Shown here: positions 47,637 to 58,240 of the stretch, one piece after another | How the letters are laid out: every line of letters starts with the position of its first letter | Numbering within the stretch: position 1 is the stretch's first letter | Assembly: GCA_036873135.1 (NCBI GenBank) | Contig: JAPTYO010000001.1 | Location: forward strand, 46,090,774-46,154,773 | Length of the DNA: 64,000 bases | Direction: 5' to 3' | Source: Clarkia xantiana subsp. parviflora | Lineage: Eukaryota; Streptophyta; Magnoliopsida; Myrtales; Onagraceae | Notes under the pieces: generated by a model | Told to the model about the DNA's origin: nothing | The model's database searches: none | Seen by the model: the letters and a program-made list of their open reading frames with translations, nothing else | Program-made: the position numbers and the translations under genes

Positions 47637-50600
47637 TTACAATACTCCTCGACGCGTTTTCATATTCTGAAAATGAAGCAGAACTAATTCATTATCAACC
47701 GACTCAAATATATCTTTCTCAATATAAGTCACCAAGCAATCGTTCAGCATATCATCCCTCATTCGGTTGCGGAGTCTTGTTTTCACAATCTTCAGAGCAG
47801 AGAACGCTCTTTCCACTGTTGCAGTAGCCACATGTAAAAGTAAAGCTAATTTCAGGAGCAAATAAACCAGTGGATGACCAATATGTCTCTTCGTCTCAAC
47901 TAGCTTCTTTGCCAAAGTAGAGATCATTGTCACCTTTGAAAACTCACCACTTTTCCGTACCTCAACAATGTACGTCTGAAGTTGATTATCAAGTGCCATC
48001 AACTCAATGGGAGAGAATTCACACGGATAAAATTCAGCAAGACGTGTCAATTTATCCTTGTCAAATGCTGAAAAATTATTCTCCGGACTGAAACATGCTA
48101 CGCAAATAAGCAATTCTATACTCACCTCATTAAACCGGTCATTTAACTCTTGAAGCTGCCTATCAAGAACAACATAGAACAAACCCACATGGTATCGATC
48201 CAAATTAAGCATTGGTTGAGCTTCACGCCTTCGTCTCCCCTTAGATAGAAATACTTCATCCATGTTAGTAACATCAATATCATGCTCCTTACAAAATAAA
48301 GAGACTTCATTCAATAAAGCATCCCATCATTCATCTCTCATCGTCTGCAAACGTTCCTTAGAAGCACTAACCATCCTAATCGCATTAACAACAGTGTTTT
48401 GAAAACCGGACCGGACCGGCGGTCGAACCGTGAACCGGACATATACACGGTCCGGTTTGGGAAAAAGATTGGTATGCATACGGAACCCGGTTCGATGAGT
48501 TAAAACCGGGTTGGACCCGGTTAGACCGGAAAAACCGGCACCGGTCCGACCGTGTAAAACCAGAAATCTTGAAAATACTAAAATCCTAATCTTTCTCTGA
48601 TCTCAGCCCCCACCCTTCAGATGTGAAATCTAAACCTGACTGCTGCTTGTGAGAACAAATCACCCCAGATTCACTACCAAACGCTCGATGTTGGTGACCT
48701 CGGAGGAAGTTGCCATTGCCAAGGCCGAGCTTGAATTCTCCGCTGATTGACAGTGTCAAACTTGTGTGTGCTTGTGCTATCTACAATAATCCCAGCACAT
48801 GATGAAATTTCCTCGACAACTAAAATATGAGGAATGAAGAAGAAAAAGAAGCTTGGCCAAAATTAAAAAAAGAAGAAAAGTAGACAACGGCAGAGAGAAA
48901 GACAACAGAGAGGGGAAATAGAGAGGAGAGAGAGAGGAGGAAGAGGGGGTTATAGAGAGGGTTTAGGGTTAGCATATCTATGGGCTGGGCTTTTACTTAA
49001 ATTTTTTTTCTTTTCCTGTGAAGGATGTGATGAACCTAACTAAATTTCCGTAAAAATGCGTAGACTGGCGGTCAGACCGGGCTGAACCGGGTCAGACCGG
49101 TCGGACCGTGAACCGGCCACCACACCGGTTCAGCATCCGGTCCGATTTTTAAAACACTGATTAACAATATATTGATCTTTCTTCTGCAGAGCCTGTGACA
49201 ACTCGTTAGTGATCCCTAAAACAGTCTTCATCAAATGCAATGTGAAGACAAATTCAAATGATTGCATTGATTCTAACAACCTATTTACTTCTGCTCTTTG
49301 ATCTGAACTTGCACCATCATCTTTAATAATTTCAAGTACATAAATAATTGAAGAAAACATGAGTACTAAGTTCATAAGAGTACCAAAGTGTGAGCCACAA
49401 CGAGTATCGCCATGCCGCTTGATACTTGTCTTTTGATTTAGCCCTCGTCCACTTTGAATTTTTCATTTCCCTAATGCTTCTCTTACTTAAGCAATCTGTA
49501 TCTCTCGAAGCATATCAAGTCGTTTGCATGAACCTCCAACTACATTTACTATATTTCCCACTAAATTAAAAAGCACGGCAACTTGAATCTCATTTTTCGC
49601 TACAGCAATGAGAGTCAGTTGAAGTTGATGAGCAAAACAATGCACATAATAAGCAGAGGAGCTCTCCCGCATAACTAAAGTTTTGAGACCATTAAATGCA
49701 CCTTGCATATTACTTGCACCATCATAACCTTGACCCCGTATTCTTGCTAAACTCAAGCCATGCTTACAAAGTAAGGATTCCAATGCAACTTTAAGAGACC
49801 TAGCACTTGTATCACTGACATGCACAACACCAATGAATCTTTCCAAAATATGAAATTTTTCATTCACAAAACGCAATACAACAGCCATTTGTTCTTGGCC
49901 AGACACATCGCGAGATTCATCCACAAGAATAGAAAATAGAGCATCGCCTAACTCACTAATTATGGCTTTTGTGGTCTCAAAGGCAGCAGCACTTATAAGA
50001 TCACTTTGGATATCTGGACATGTTAGTTTATGGTTGTCAGGTGCATTTTTCCCGAACTACATTGTTGATCTCCTCATTATGACTAGCTAAAAACTTGAGA
50101 AGCTCAAGAAAGTTACCTTGATTGCTTGAATATGGTGACTCATCATGCCCTCGAAGAGCCATTCCTTGCCGCATAAGAAATCTAAGACAATCAAGTGATG
50201 CAGTCAAGCGTGTACGATACACACTACGCATATCTTCTGTTTGCTTATCCATAGATTCCCTTACATGTTGTTTTGGCTTCATCAAGACATAACAACTATT
50301 CACAGCTTGGTTATGAAAACTGTTGACAGGTCCAACATGCTTTGCAAAGCTCTGTTTTGAAAACCCTTCACTAGTGAAAGAATCACCACCCCCCTGTTTG
50401 CCAACATCACGCCTGAAGAGATAACAACACAGGCAAAAAGCAGCATCTTTTTTAATACTGTACTCCAACCATCCATGATACTCACTGAACCAAGATGAAC
50501 AAAATCTTCACATCACTTGTCCAATTTTCTTTTGAGGGAAATCATGGTTACGAGGTTGACATGGTCCTTTGATCAAATAAGCTCTTCGCACTCCATCTTG

Positions 50601-50798
50601 ATCATTTGGATGGTATTGAGAAATTTTCATCCTTAATCCAGGATCACTTAGAAGATCTTCTACATTAATTTCATTCTCAATACGAGGTTGACTCATAGAA
50701 GATTGAAGATTAATCTCATCTCTATTAGAACCATTCACACCCAAAGATTCTTCTAAATTGACAACCTTTCTTTTCAGATATCTATCCATTGTATTCAT
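47637..50798 (-). pseudogene. hAT-derived transposase (TTF zinc finger, DUF4371, hAT dimerisation), broken
   Basis: Reading the minus strand from 50798, MNTMDRYLKRK starts the protein. The TTF-type finger region FCSSWFSEYHGWLEYSIKK followed by AAFCLCCYLF is interrupted by an in-frame TGA at 50510-50508. The DUF4371 region runs to 50037, then a one-base shift leads into ILVDESRDVSGQEQMAVVL and HCFAHQLQLT. Two in-frame stops lie near 49489 and 49461. A MITE (48392-49159) splits the chain after KKDQYIVN. The C-terminal part (48314-47637) ends with the hAT dimerisation block HVATATVERAFSALKIVKTR. Related genes are often annotated as zinc finger MYM-type protein 1-like. This copy cannot make an intact transposase. 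Confidence 0.9.
48392..49159. mobile_element. hAT MITE of the CAGTGTTTTGAAAACCGG family inside the transposase
   Basis: Ends CAGTGTTTTGAAAACCGG and ...TTTTTAAAACACTG, with a perfect 8-bp duplication ATTAACAA (48384-48391 and 49160-49167). Flanking codons of the transposase rejoin in frame across the insertion when one duplication copy is removed. The 768-bp element is longer than its 5730 relative. Its interior (about 48590-48970), with a purine-rich GAGAGAGA stretch, is not shared and may be captured host DNA. Confidence 0.93.
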
Positions 50799-51773
50799 AG
50801 ATGATGACCTACAAAAAAAAAATTGTTAATGTATACACAAACACAATACACTAAGAAATCAGTTTGAATACCAAATTATCTATATACTATATAACTATAC
50901 TCTATATAAATCAAAGAAGCAGCCAAATTAGAAGCAATAAAATAATCAAATAGCTTTTAATTAGTTAGAATAATAAAAGGAACCTAGTAAAAAATTAAAC
51001 TCTAGGTAGAGAAGAAGTCAAAAAAATTAAAAGAATATATCTAACTTGTCATGCTAATTTTTTTTGTTTTTTTTTTTGCTCCGTAACTTAGTAGCTTGTG
51101 CTAATTGGCATAAGAAAGAAATTAAACCCTAAATAGTGAAAAAAAAAAAATACCTTAATAACTAGTCTAATTGTGTCCTAATTAACATAAAATAGGACTA
51201 TCTGTCTTCAGAAGCTTGTGTGTTGTGATGATAATTGACATCTTTAAATCAAAAATTTCTTTCTAGAAGCTTGAGAACAAAAGATTGATGAAGAAGAGGA
51301 AGAGGAACCGACTGTTGCTGCGAAGAACGGAAGAAGGCCGCTTGTTGATGAGGAAAGACTCTCCTGTATTAATTAAATTAAATGAGCAACAAGTAATTTT
51401 TTACTAAAAAAACCCCACGTTAATCTCTTATTTGGGCCAAAGGCAATAAAAATCTCTTAATTGGGCTAATGGGCTACTAATGGACAAATGAGCTAATTGT
51501 TTTATATGATGTGGGCTGTGGCTATATATATATATTATATATAACCAATATAATAAGGTCTTAAATGTGTCTATAAATAATACAATATATATGTAAATAT
51601 TTACACAAACATACTTTATATAGATAAGATTTCTATTAATGTTTGCACATTTTTCATATTAGACGAGGGGTAGCAAAATTTACTGATAGTACTATATTTA
51701 TAAAAATTATATAAATTTGAGGGGTAGCAGTTGCTACCCCTCATCTATACATAGCTACGCCACTGCCAATAAT

Positions 51774-51875
51774 GCACTCCTTGAAGGCTTGAAGTTTAGT
51801 ACTCACGATTGAAGCAGCGTAAGAGTTGAATATTCAACAGATGTGTTTGGAAAGTCAAACTGATCCACTTCCACT
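51774..51875. other. Internal remnant of the 47011 element
   Basis: Sequence between the hAT guest and the right inverted arm. With 47320-47451 it forms the former internal part of the outer element. Nothing coding. Confidence 0.4.
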
Positions 51876-52046
51876 TCCTTCCATCGTTGTTTTCGTAGCA
51901 CCGGGGGCTGTTGAGCTGCTTCGTGGCCAACATAATCTAATCTTCAGATGAATCGTTGCTCTACCGTGAGGGAATTAAGGGCAATTCAGTAATTATTTAA
52001 TTCTTTTTTTGTTTTTGTTTTTTTTAATGGTCATGTGCCGTGCACG

Positions 52047-52730
52047 TAGGGCCGGCGATGGTGAGGGTATGGTGTGAATAGCACTAATACCATAACCATA
52101 CCATATTTTTTTTCGCTTATACCATAACCATAACCACTGCGGTTATGATTCTTCATACCATAACCATAACCATAACCATAACCATGGTTTTTAACCACGA
52201 TTAAACCATTTAACCACAATCATTCAAACTAGTACAACATCATTGTTTCATACAAGAAAAGTAAACATACATTCATTGTTTCATACACGAAATACAAATT
52301 AAACATAACTTTATTGTTTCACATAATTAAAAAAACACATATTCAATTTTCTATCACTTGCGATCATCGATCCTCATTCGCCATCACTTCCAATCGTGGT
52401 TACCTAATAATAAGAAATACAGACAAAAAAATGGTGGGTGGGTTAGGAAAGGAATAAGAATTATAATATTTGACTAATAATTAAAGTATAATAATAATGT
52501 ATATATATAACAATATAAGTATTAGTAATATATGTATTAATATTATATATATAGAGGTGATGGTTATAACCGCGGTTATGGATTGAATACCATAACCATA
52601 ACCATAACCATTGCGGTTACAAGATTCATCACCATAACCGCCCCTCACCATAATGGTGCGGTTAACCATTGCGGTAAATGGTGCGAATAACCATGGTTAT
52701 TTGAATTTCACCGCACCATTGCCGGCCCTA
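52047..52730. mobile_element. hAT MITE with CCATAA hexamer arrays in the right arm of the outer element
   Basis: Ends TAGGGCCGGCGATGG and CCATTGCCGGCCCTA, flanked by a perfect 8-bp duplication CGTGCACG (52039-52046 and 52731-52738). Both subterminal zones contain direct arrays of ACCATA/CCATAA (for example 52157-52186 and 52590-52610), inverted relative to each other. No coding content. The YGYG-rich frames are the translation of these arrays. Confidence 0.92.
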
Positions 52731-52941
52731 CGTGCACGTGACCACTCAACGGTAGAATTTAACGGAAGTGTAACGGAAGCCCTAAAAACATACACACCCC
52801 AAACATATGACATTAAAGACCTATAAAAATAAACATATAACAACAAAAATCAAGATTGGTCAAACATGTGGCACCAAAAGACCTTTTAATCCCGAAAAAA
52901 TGAACGTAGCTAGCTTTTTGCACAATATAGAAAGTTCAGCT

Positions 52942-53051
52942 AGCAATTTGCTATAAATAAAAGTCTACTATCAATTTGCACATTCATGTAAAGTTTAGCA
53001 ATTTGCTACAAATAAAAATCTACTATCAATTTGCACATTCATGTAAAGTTT
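52942..53051 (+). repeat. Perfect-period 55-bp tandem duplication
   Basis: Units 52942-52996 and 52997-53051 each read AGCAATTTGCTAYAAATAAA through TCTACTATCAATTTGCACAT to GTAAAGTTT, with only about two differences. They lie 190-300 bp upstream of the FLX-like ATG. Confidence 0.9.
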
Positions 53052-53237
53052 ATCGGTTTAACCGCGAAAACACTGGGATTTGTTTTTGTTTTCTTTACCT
53101 AGTTAATAAAAAGAATTGCGATTTTCGTTATTAACGGTCAATCAAAGTGCTATACTCGGAAATATTAGCGATTTAGGGTAAATTTTCAGAGCAAGAATAC
53201 GCGAATCGACCACAGAGGGTGACGATCGGCATTGACA

Positions 53238-54646
53238 ATGGCCCGAACCAACAACTCCAAGCGTCGCCAGCGGCGGGAGCGGGACGCCCTACAACAGCCT
53301 AGCCATGCGTCAACTGGAGACACTCGCCTCTCTCACGGCCTCGTTCCGGTTTCTGTAAGGGTTGTCCAAGGGGCCGCACTTGAGGACCGCATCGCCGCTC
53401 AGCACCGTCAGATTCAATCTCTTCTTATCGACAATCAACAGCTCGCGGCCGCTCAAGTGGCGCTCAACCAAGACCTCTCCGTTGCACAGCAAGACTTGCA
53501 GCGGCTCTCCACTTTCGCCCGCGACTTAAAGGCGGAGAGAGAGGCTCAAGTCCGGGAGGCGTACGAGAATTCGTTGAAGCTAGAAGGCGATGTCCGCCAA
53601 ATCAGTGCCATGGCCTTGGAATTGGATCGGGTGCAGTCGGATGTACAGAAACTCAGTGCCGATCGCAATGAGCTAGGTGCTGAATTGCAGGCAATAGATA
53701 GTAATCTTGTCCGAGCTAGGGCTGAATCGCAGCAAGTCCCGGCAATTAAGGCCGATATTGAGGCTGTTCGTCAAGAACTACATAAAGGGAGGTAATTTCT
53801 GAAACCATTTATATATAGAAGATAGATATATTATTGTGCATTAAGCTGCATTCCTTTTGCTCACTCACTAGTAAGCCAATGAAGTTGAGAAAGCATGATC
53901 TCTATTGATGTACTACTTGGTTAAATCAATTTGAATAGGTCTGCTATTGAGTATGAGAAGAAGAATCAAGTTAGAAATCTTGAGATAAGCAGGTGTATGG
54001 AGAGGAACATTGTTCTGATTGCCAGAGAAATTGATAAACTCCAGTCTGAGCTCTCTGATGCTAATAACAGAGACAGGGAAGCTGCAGCAAATCACAGTAA
54101 GCATTACCCTTTTCTTCATATCTGATTCTACTAGCAATAGATTCTCAACCATATTTTGTTTTTGTGATTATCATAAGATTCTGAGCATCGCGTAAGCCAT
54201 GGAAATCCGAAAATACAAGACAAAGAGAGTCCTTGTCCTAATTAATTCGGACTGATCAACAGGTTCGGATTGATCTTAAGTTTGAGTAAATCATTTTCGT
54301 TTATGTTCTTCCTTAATTTGCTCATTGGTGGCACTCCTCTTCCTCAGTTTGCTTTTATCTGATGATGTACTATGAACTCTGCTGTATTGAGATTTACAGA
54401 GAGAATCAAACATTTCATTACTACAAAGATGAGTATAAAGGAACCATATATACAGTACAGATGATTGTAGATGAACCAATTGGTTTATGAAATATCTGCT
54501 TTAATCGGTTTATTTGATTTGTATGTTTAATTCATCTGATCTTTTTTATCGTTTGATGAATTCCATTTTGAAATGGCTCTCTGATCTATTGTGATGCTCA
54601 AGGAAAAGTTGAAAGGACTGTAGCATCTGCATTGGAAAGGAATTGA
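53238..54646 (+). CDS. FLXL: FLX-like coiled-coil protein (FLOWERING LOCUS C EXPRESSOR-like)
   Basis: Three exons join in frame: 53238-53791, 53939-54096 and 54603-54646, giving 251 residues. The start ATG gives MARTNNSKRRQRRERD. The diagnostic core LEDRIAAQHRQIQSLL begins at residue 48. DNQQLAAAQVALNQDL, AEREAQVREAYENSLK, then QQVPAIKADIEAVRQE and SAIEYEKKNQ follow. Nearly the whole protein is predicted coiled coil. FLX and FLX-like proteins are scaffold partners in FRIGIDA-type complexes that promote FLC transcription in Brassicaceae, and in other plants their role is less clear. The first two exons are certain. The third, adding 14 codons and a TGA stop, was chosen for its in-phase acceptor TCAAG and is less sure. 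Confidence 0.88.
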
Positions 54647-55370
54647 TCATCCTTATTGTGTACTGTACAATTAGTTACGACTTACGTGGTAAAGGACCAT
54701 CCAGTTTTGAAAATAATATTAACTTATACTACATTTATTAATACATAGCGATGAAACAAAATCCTTATTTAGAAATAAAACAGAATCCTTATACTACTAT
54801 ATTTATTATATATAAAAAAAAATTATTCGAACAAAATCAAGATCAACGCCACAAATACAATATAGGAAATCATTGACACAAATAATAAGTTATAATAAAA
54901 AGAAAACAGGATCATTATTTAGAAATAATAATATAAACATATCAAACGATACTATATGTACAAATATTGGAAATTAGGATTATACGACATATTACTAGAT
55001 TAAGAAAACAATATATACGTATACTATATATTTATTATATATACTGATATTATGTGAGAAAAAAAAAAACTTAATAACAACACTGGAAATATAGGAAATT
55101 AGGGTTATTAGTATTACTAGATTATTATTATTATATATATATATATATAATATAGTTGCAATCTTCTACCAGAGCTCATCTAAGAAAGACGTGTATGTGG
55201 GATTTATGTGAAGAGCTTCGTGTTGAATGTTACATTCCTTCTGGCCACTAATTTTTTCTCAAACAACACGTCCGTACATATTTTTTTTTTCTTCTTAATT
55301 AATTAATAGTTATAGACCGATTGTTTCCAACTTTGATCGACAGTTTCTCAGTTGTGTCGGTTCATTATAT
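54647..55370. other. AT-rich spacer
   Basis: No gene recognised. It consists of TA-rich sequence with A tracts and a TA array at 55134-55151. Confidence 0.5.
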
Positions 55371-55865
55371 ATACTAGAAACCTGCGCGCGAGAGCGCAAG
55401 CGCAAAATGTATTGTCTTCTTTAGAATGTTATAATAACATGATCATGGTGACCCCAACTATAATACCGGAGCATGCTCGACCCGACTCCTAGGATACAAG
55501 AGTAGAACCTTAATAGAAAATAATTAACTTAATTTATTTAACATAATATAATATAAAATTTTAAATATTCTTAAAAATTGAAAATAAAATGCTCGAGGGA
55601 CCGTGAGCATACACACCCATTTGAGGGCTCACGGTCCCTCTAGCATTTTATTTTCAATTTTTAAGAATATTTAAAATTTTATATTATATTATGTTAAATA
55701 AATTAAGTTAATTATTTTCTATTAATGTTCTACTCTTGTATCCTAGGAGTCGGGTCGAGCATGCTCCGGTATTATAGTTGGGGTCACCATGATCATGTTA
55801 TTATAACATTCTAAAGAAGACAATACATTTTGCGCTCGCGCGTAGCGCGCGCAGGTTTCTAGTAT
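55371..55865. repeat. Large near-perfect inverted repeat with Helitron-like 3' ends facing outward
   Basis: Arms 55371-about 55605 and about 55626-55865 are almost exact inverse copies over about 235 bp, with a spacer of about 20 bp. The outer end of each arm reads GCGCGCAGGTTTCTAGTAT outward. That is a GC-rich hairpin (GCGCGCGTAGCGCGCGC type) followed by CTAG, as at Helitron 3' termini. No target duplication is visible, which also fits Helitrons. RNA from this locus would fold into a long hairpin. Confidence 0.85.
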
Positions 55866-57192
55866 AAACATTAGGAAAATCCACTTTAGTGGATTTAAAT
55901 TTTTTATATAATATTATGTTGATTTTTTTAAGGTTTAACAAAGTACCAAAAGCAATATCATCGTCGTAGTATAATTTTTTTTTGTTGTGCCGGCTGAATT
56001 AGAGTTTTATATGTTGTGCTTCCCAAATTAAAGACATTGTTAACGTTTATAAATTTAAATACCTAATTTTGTTAATCTTCGTATATTTTAGAAAAAAAAA
56101 AATCAGAGGGCTCACGGTCCCTCCAGTCATGCCCTAAATTTTAATTTAACGTTGAAATTATTTTCTAAAATTTTATATTACATAATTTAAGTGAATTTTT
56201 CTAATAAGACTATAGTCTCGAACATCCTCAGAGTCAGGTAGATCTTGTTATTGTATCATCATTGTAGTCGGTCTGATCATGTATTTATAACATTCTCACA
56301 AAAATGGACGCGCGCGCGTAGCACAGACGGTTGTCGAGTATAAGCATTATGGAAATCCACTTAAGTAGATTAAAAATTATTTATTTAATTTTACTTTAAA
56401 TTATAGACATTTGCTCGCATATTGGAGATAGCTTTTTATATTATAGAGTGATGGACATCTAACTCTATCAAACATGTTTTTTTTTTTTCCAAAATAAAAA
56501 AATAAGCATGTGGTTCCAAGATGAATTTATTTAATTTTACTTTTTATTGCAAATACATGTGCATGACGTATTGATAGGTGCACATTGATGAGATTTTTTG
56601 ATTGTAGATATAGCTTGAGTCGTTTATAAAGAGTGAGGGACAACGTGATTAAATGTTTGTTTTAAATGTGATCGATACGATGAAGTTATTTCAATTTGGC
56701 AATATGACAACATTTTACATAATTTAAGTCATTTTCCCTAATAATAAAAAATAAATCGAATGATATGATAAACTCATTTATATTTAGTAATATGTTATTA
56801 TTTTACATAATTCAGTCCATTTATTACCTAATGTGTTTCTGCCTTTTACTTTTATATATAATAGATAAAAAAGTTAATATGGTTGAACCTCTGAACCATA
56901 TAAATTTAAAAGTTATTCCTATTTAAATGTTTTGGCAATTTCAATTTAAATAGCATTGAAAGTACCGTAAGGCGGAAAATAATTATAAAAAATAAAGATG
57001 TAATCGATATGTAAAGATTACTTCAATTTGGTAACATTTTAACATTTTACATAATTTAAGTAAATTTATTTGTATTTTTTTTAATATAATATGAAATGTT
57101 AATATGGTTGAAAGCCTTAACAATATAAATTCAAAATTAATATCAAATTAATTTTTTAGCAACATTTTCTATTGAAAGTCAATATTGATGTA
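55866..57192. mobile_element. Helitron-like, non-coding repeat district
   Basis: A third, more diverged copy of the arm occurs at about 56106-56340 in direct orientation to the right arm. It starts GAGGGCTCACGGTCCCTC and ends in a GCGCGCGCGTAGCACAGAC stretch and GAGTATAAGCATTA. The sequence following both copies (GGAAATCCACTT...) is also related, so the repeat unit is about 480 bp. The rest is AT-rich with no RepHel or RPA frame, so any Helitron here is non-autonomous. Confidence 0.55.
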
Positions 57193-57195
57193 TTA

Positions 57196-57560
57196 GAGCA
57201 TCCACAATGGTATTACATAATATTACTTAAATATATGATTTAATATTTTTTTATGTAAAGTGTAAAAAAACTTGCTAAAATGGTTTTATGTAGCATTACT
57301 TAAAAATGAGATCCATCTTTTTTTACATAACATATTACTTAAATTTAAGTAATGCTCTATGTATTACATAGCCATTTTTTAATTATAAATTAATTCATCT
57401 TATTGGTGGTTGTTGGAAAATTTAATAATAAAATATACATAAGGAATATATATTTACGTAAAATTATTGAAGAACAAATATTGTTTACGCGTGTCTTAAT
57501 TTTGCATGCTACGTGAAAACTTTAAAGAATACCGTTTATATAATACCATTGTGGATGCTC
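57196..57560. mobile_element. Tourist-like (PIF/Harbinger) MITE
   Basis: Inverted ends GAGCATCCACAATGGTATTA and TAATACCATTGTGGATGCTC bound 365 bp. The flanks are TTA (57193-57195 and 57561-57563), the 3-bp duplication of PIF/Harbinger elements. No coding content. Confidence 0.88.
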
Positions 57561-57609
57561 TTAGATAGAATCGCACTATGCACGCGCATTACTGACATGA
57601 CTATGTCAT

Positions 57610-58220
57610 TCGATCATTTAAAAAAAAAAAATAGTTTAGTATCATAGTAGGATAATATGTTTGACTTTTATGCAATAAATCGTAGGTTCGATTCTTCATA
57701 CTGACAATTTATAAGGTTTTTTCTTTAAATATTGAGAAATAAGAAATTATCACATAACCTAAGTTAATTAGTCGAGATTAATAGTATAGACATATAAAGT
57801 ATGAAACTGGCGGTTACAGAAATGCTTTCCAGCATTATATAATAGATAGATATAATAGATATAAATTTTTTTTTTTTTTCACAATTTAAGTTAATTTTAG
57901 TATTCGAACCGTTTAATACAATTAAGTGTTAAGAAAGTAGTAAATACTTTATTAGCATAGATGGTAAAGATGTGTTGCTTTTATGCATTAAATCATAGGT
58001 TCGATTTTTTGTAGTGACAATTTGTAATGTTTTTTCTTCAAATATTTAGAAATAATAAATTACTACAAAACCCTACGTTAATTGATTACATTAATTAATT
58101 CAGCTAATATTCAGAAGGGTATTTGTGTAAAACCAAGTTCTGCCTTAGTAATATAGATAATCATATAGAAATTTGGCGGTTACAAAATGACCTTTAGCCA
58201 TTATATAATAGATATATATA
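57610..58220 (+). repeat. Two related units with tRNA-like boxes and GGCGGTTACA ends
   Basis: Unit 1 (about 57640-57850) and unit 2 (about 57950-58220) share the order TTTTATGCAWTAAATC, AGGTTCGATT (B-box-like), TGACAATTTRTAA, AGAAATAA.AAATTA, GGCGGTTACA and CATTATATAATAGAT. Unit 2 also has an A-box-like TAGCATAGATGGTAAAG. They look like copies of a tRNA-derived or Helitron-associated repeat. No intact tRNA can be folded. Confidence 0.5.
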
Positions 58221-58240
58221 TATATATATGCAGTTTAAAG

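Larger units (their letters stand above)
47452..51765 (-). mobile_element. hAT transposon with decayed transposase
   Basis: The ends CAGTGGCGTAGCCAGG and its partner GCTACGCCACTG are inverted. Subterminal GGGGTAGCAG words occur at both sides. The flanks ACAATAAT (47444-47451) and CCAATAAT (51766-51773) are an 8-bp duplication with one mismatch. Inside lies one minus-strand transposase-like gene. The 4.3-kb element sits in the middle of the 47011-52893 element and itself hosts the 48392-49159 MITE. Confidence 0.9.
47011..52893. mobile_element. Large long-TIR, MULE-like element hosting nested insertions
   Basis: The left arm (47011 to about 47320) and the reverse complement of the right arm (52893 back to about 51875, ignoring an insert) match for about 310-330 bp. 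Matching begins GGGTTAAAGAGTCTTTTG / GGGATTAAAAGGTCTTTTG. It continues through GCCACATGTTTGACCAAT, TCATATGTTTGGG, CCGTTAAATTC, and GCCCTTAATTCCCTCACG. Without its nested guests it would be only about 0.9 kb with no coding capacity. The flanks TAATAAAAA and GAAAAAATG do not form a clean 9-bp duplication, so the MULE label rests on the end sequence only. Confidence 0.75.

Noticed and set aside
52150..52190. CRISPR-like or telomere-like array
   Set aside because: The CCATAA units are contiguous, without spacers, and differ from the plant telomere repeat TTTAGGG. They are MITE subterminal repeats.
52031..52669. YGYGYG-rich minus-strand frames resembling a low-complexity protein
   Set aside because: They are exact translations of the CCATAA arrays in the 52047-52730 MITE.
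57684..57705. Possible tRNA gene (GGTTCGATTC word)
   Set aside because: Only the B-box is convincing. No acceptor stem or anticodon arm can be paired around it.
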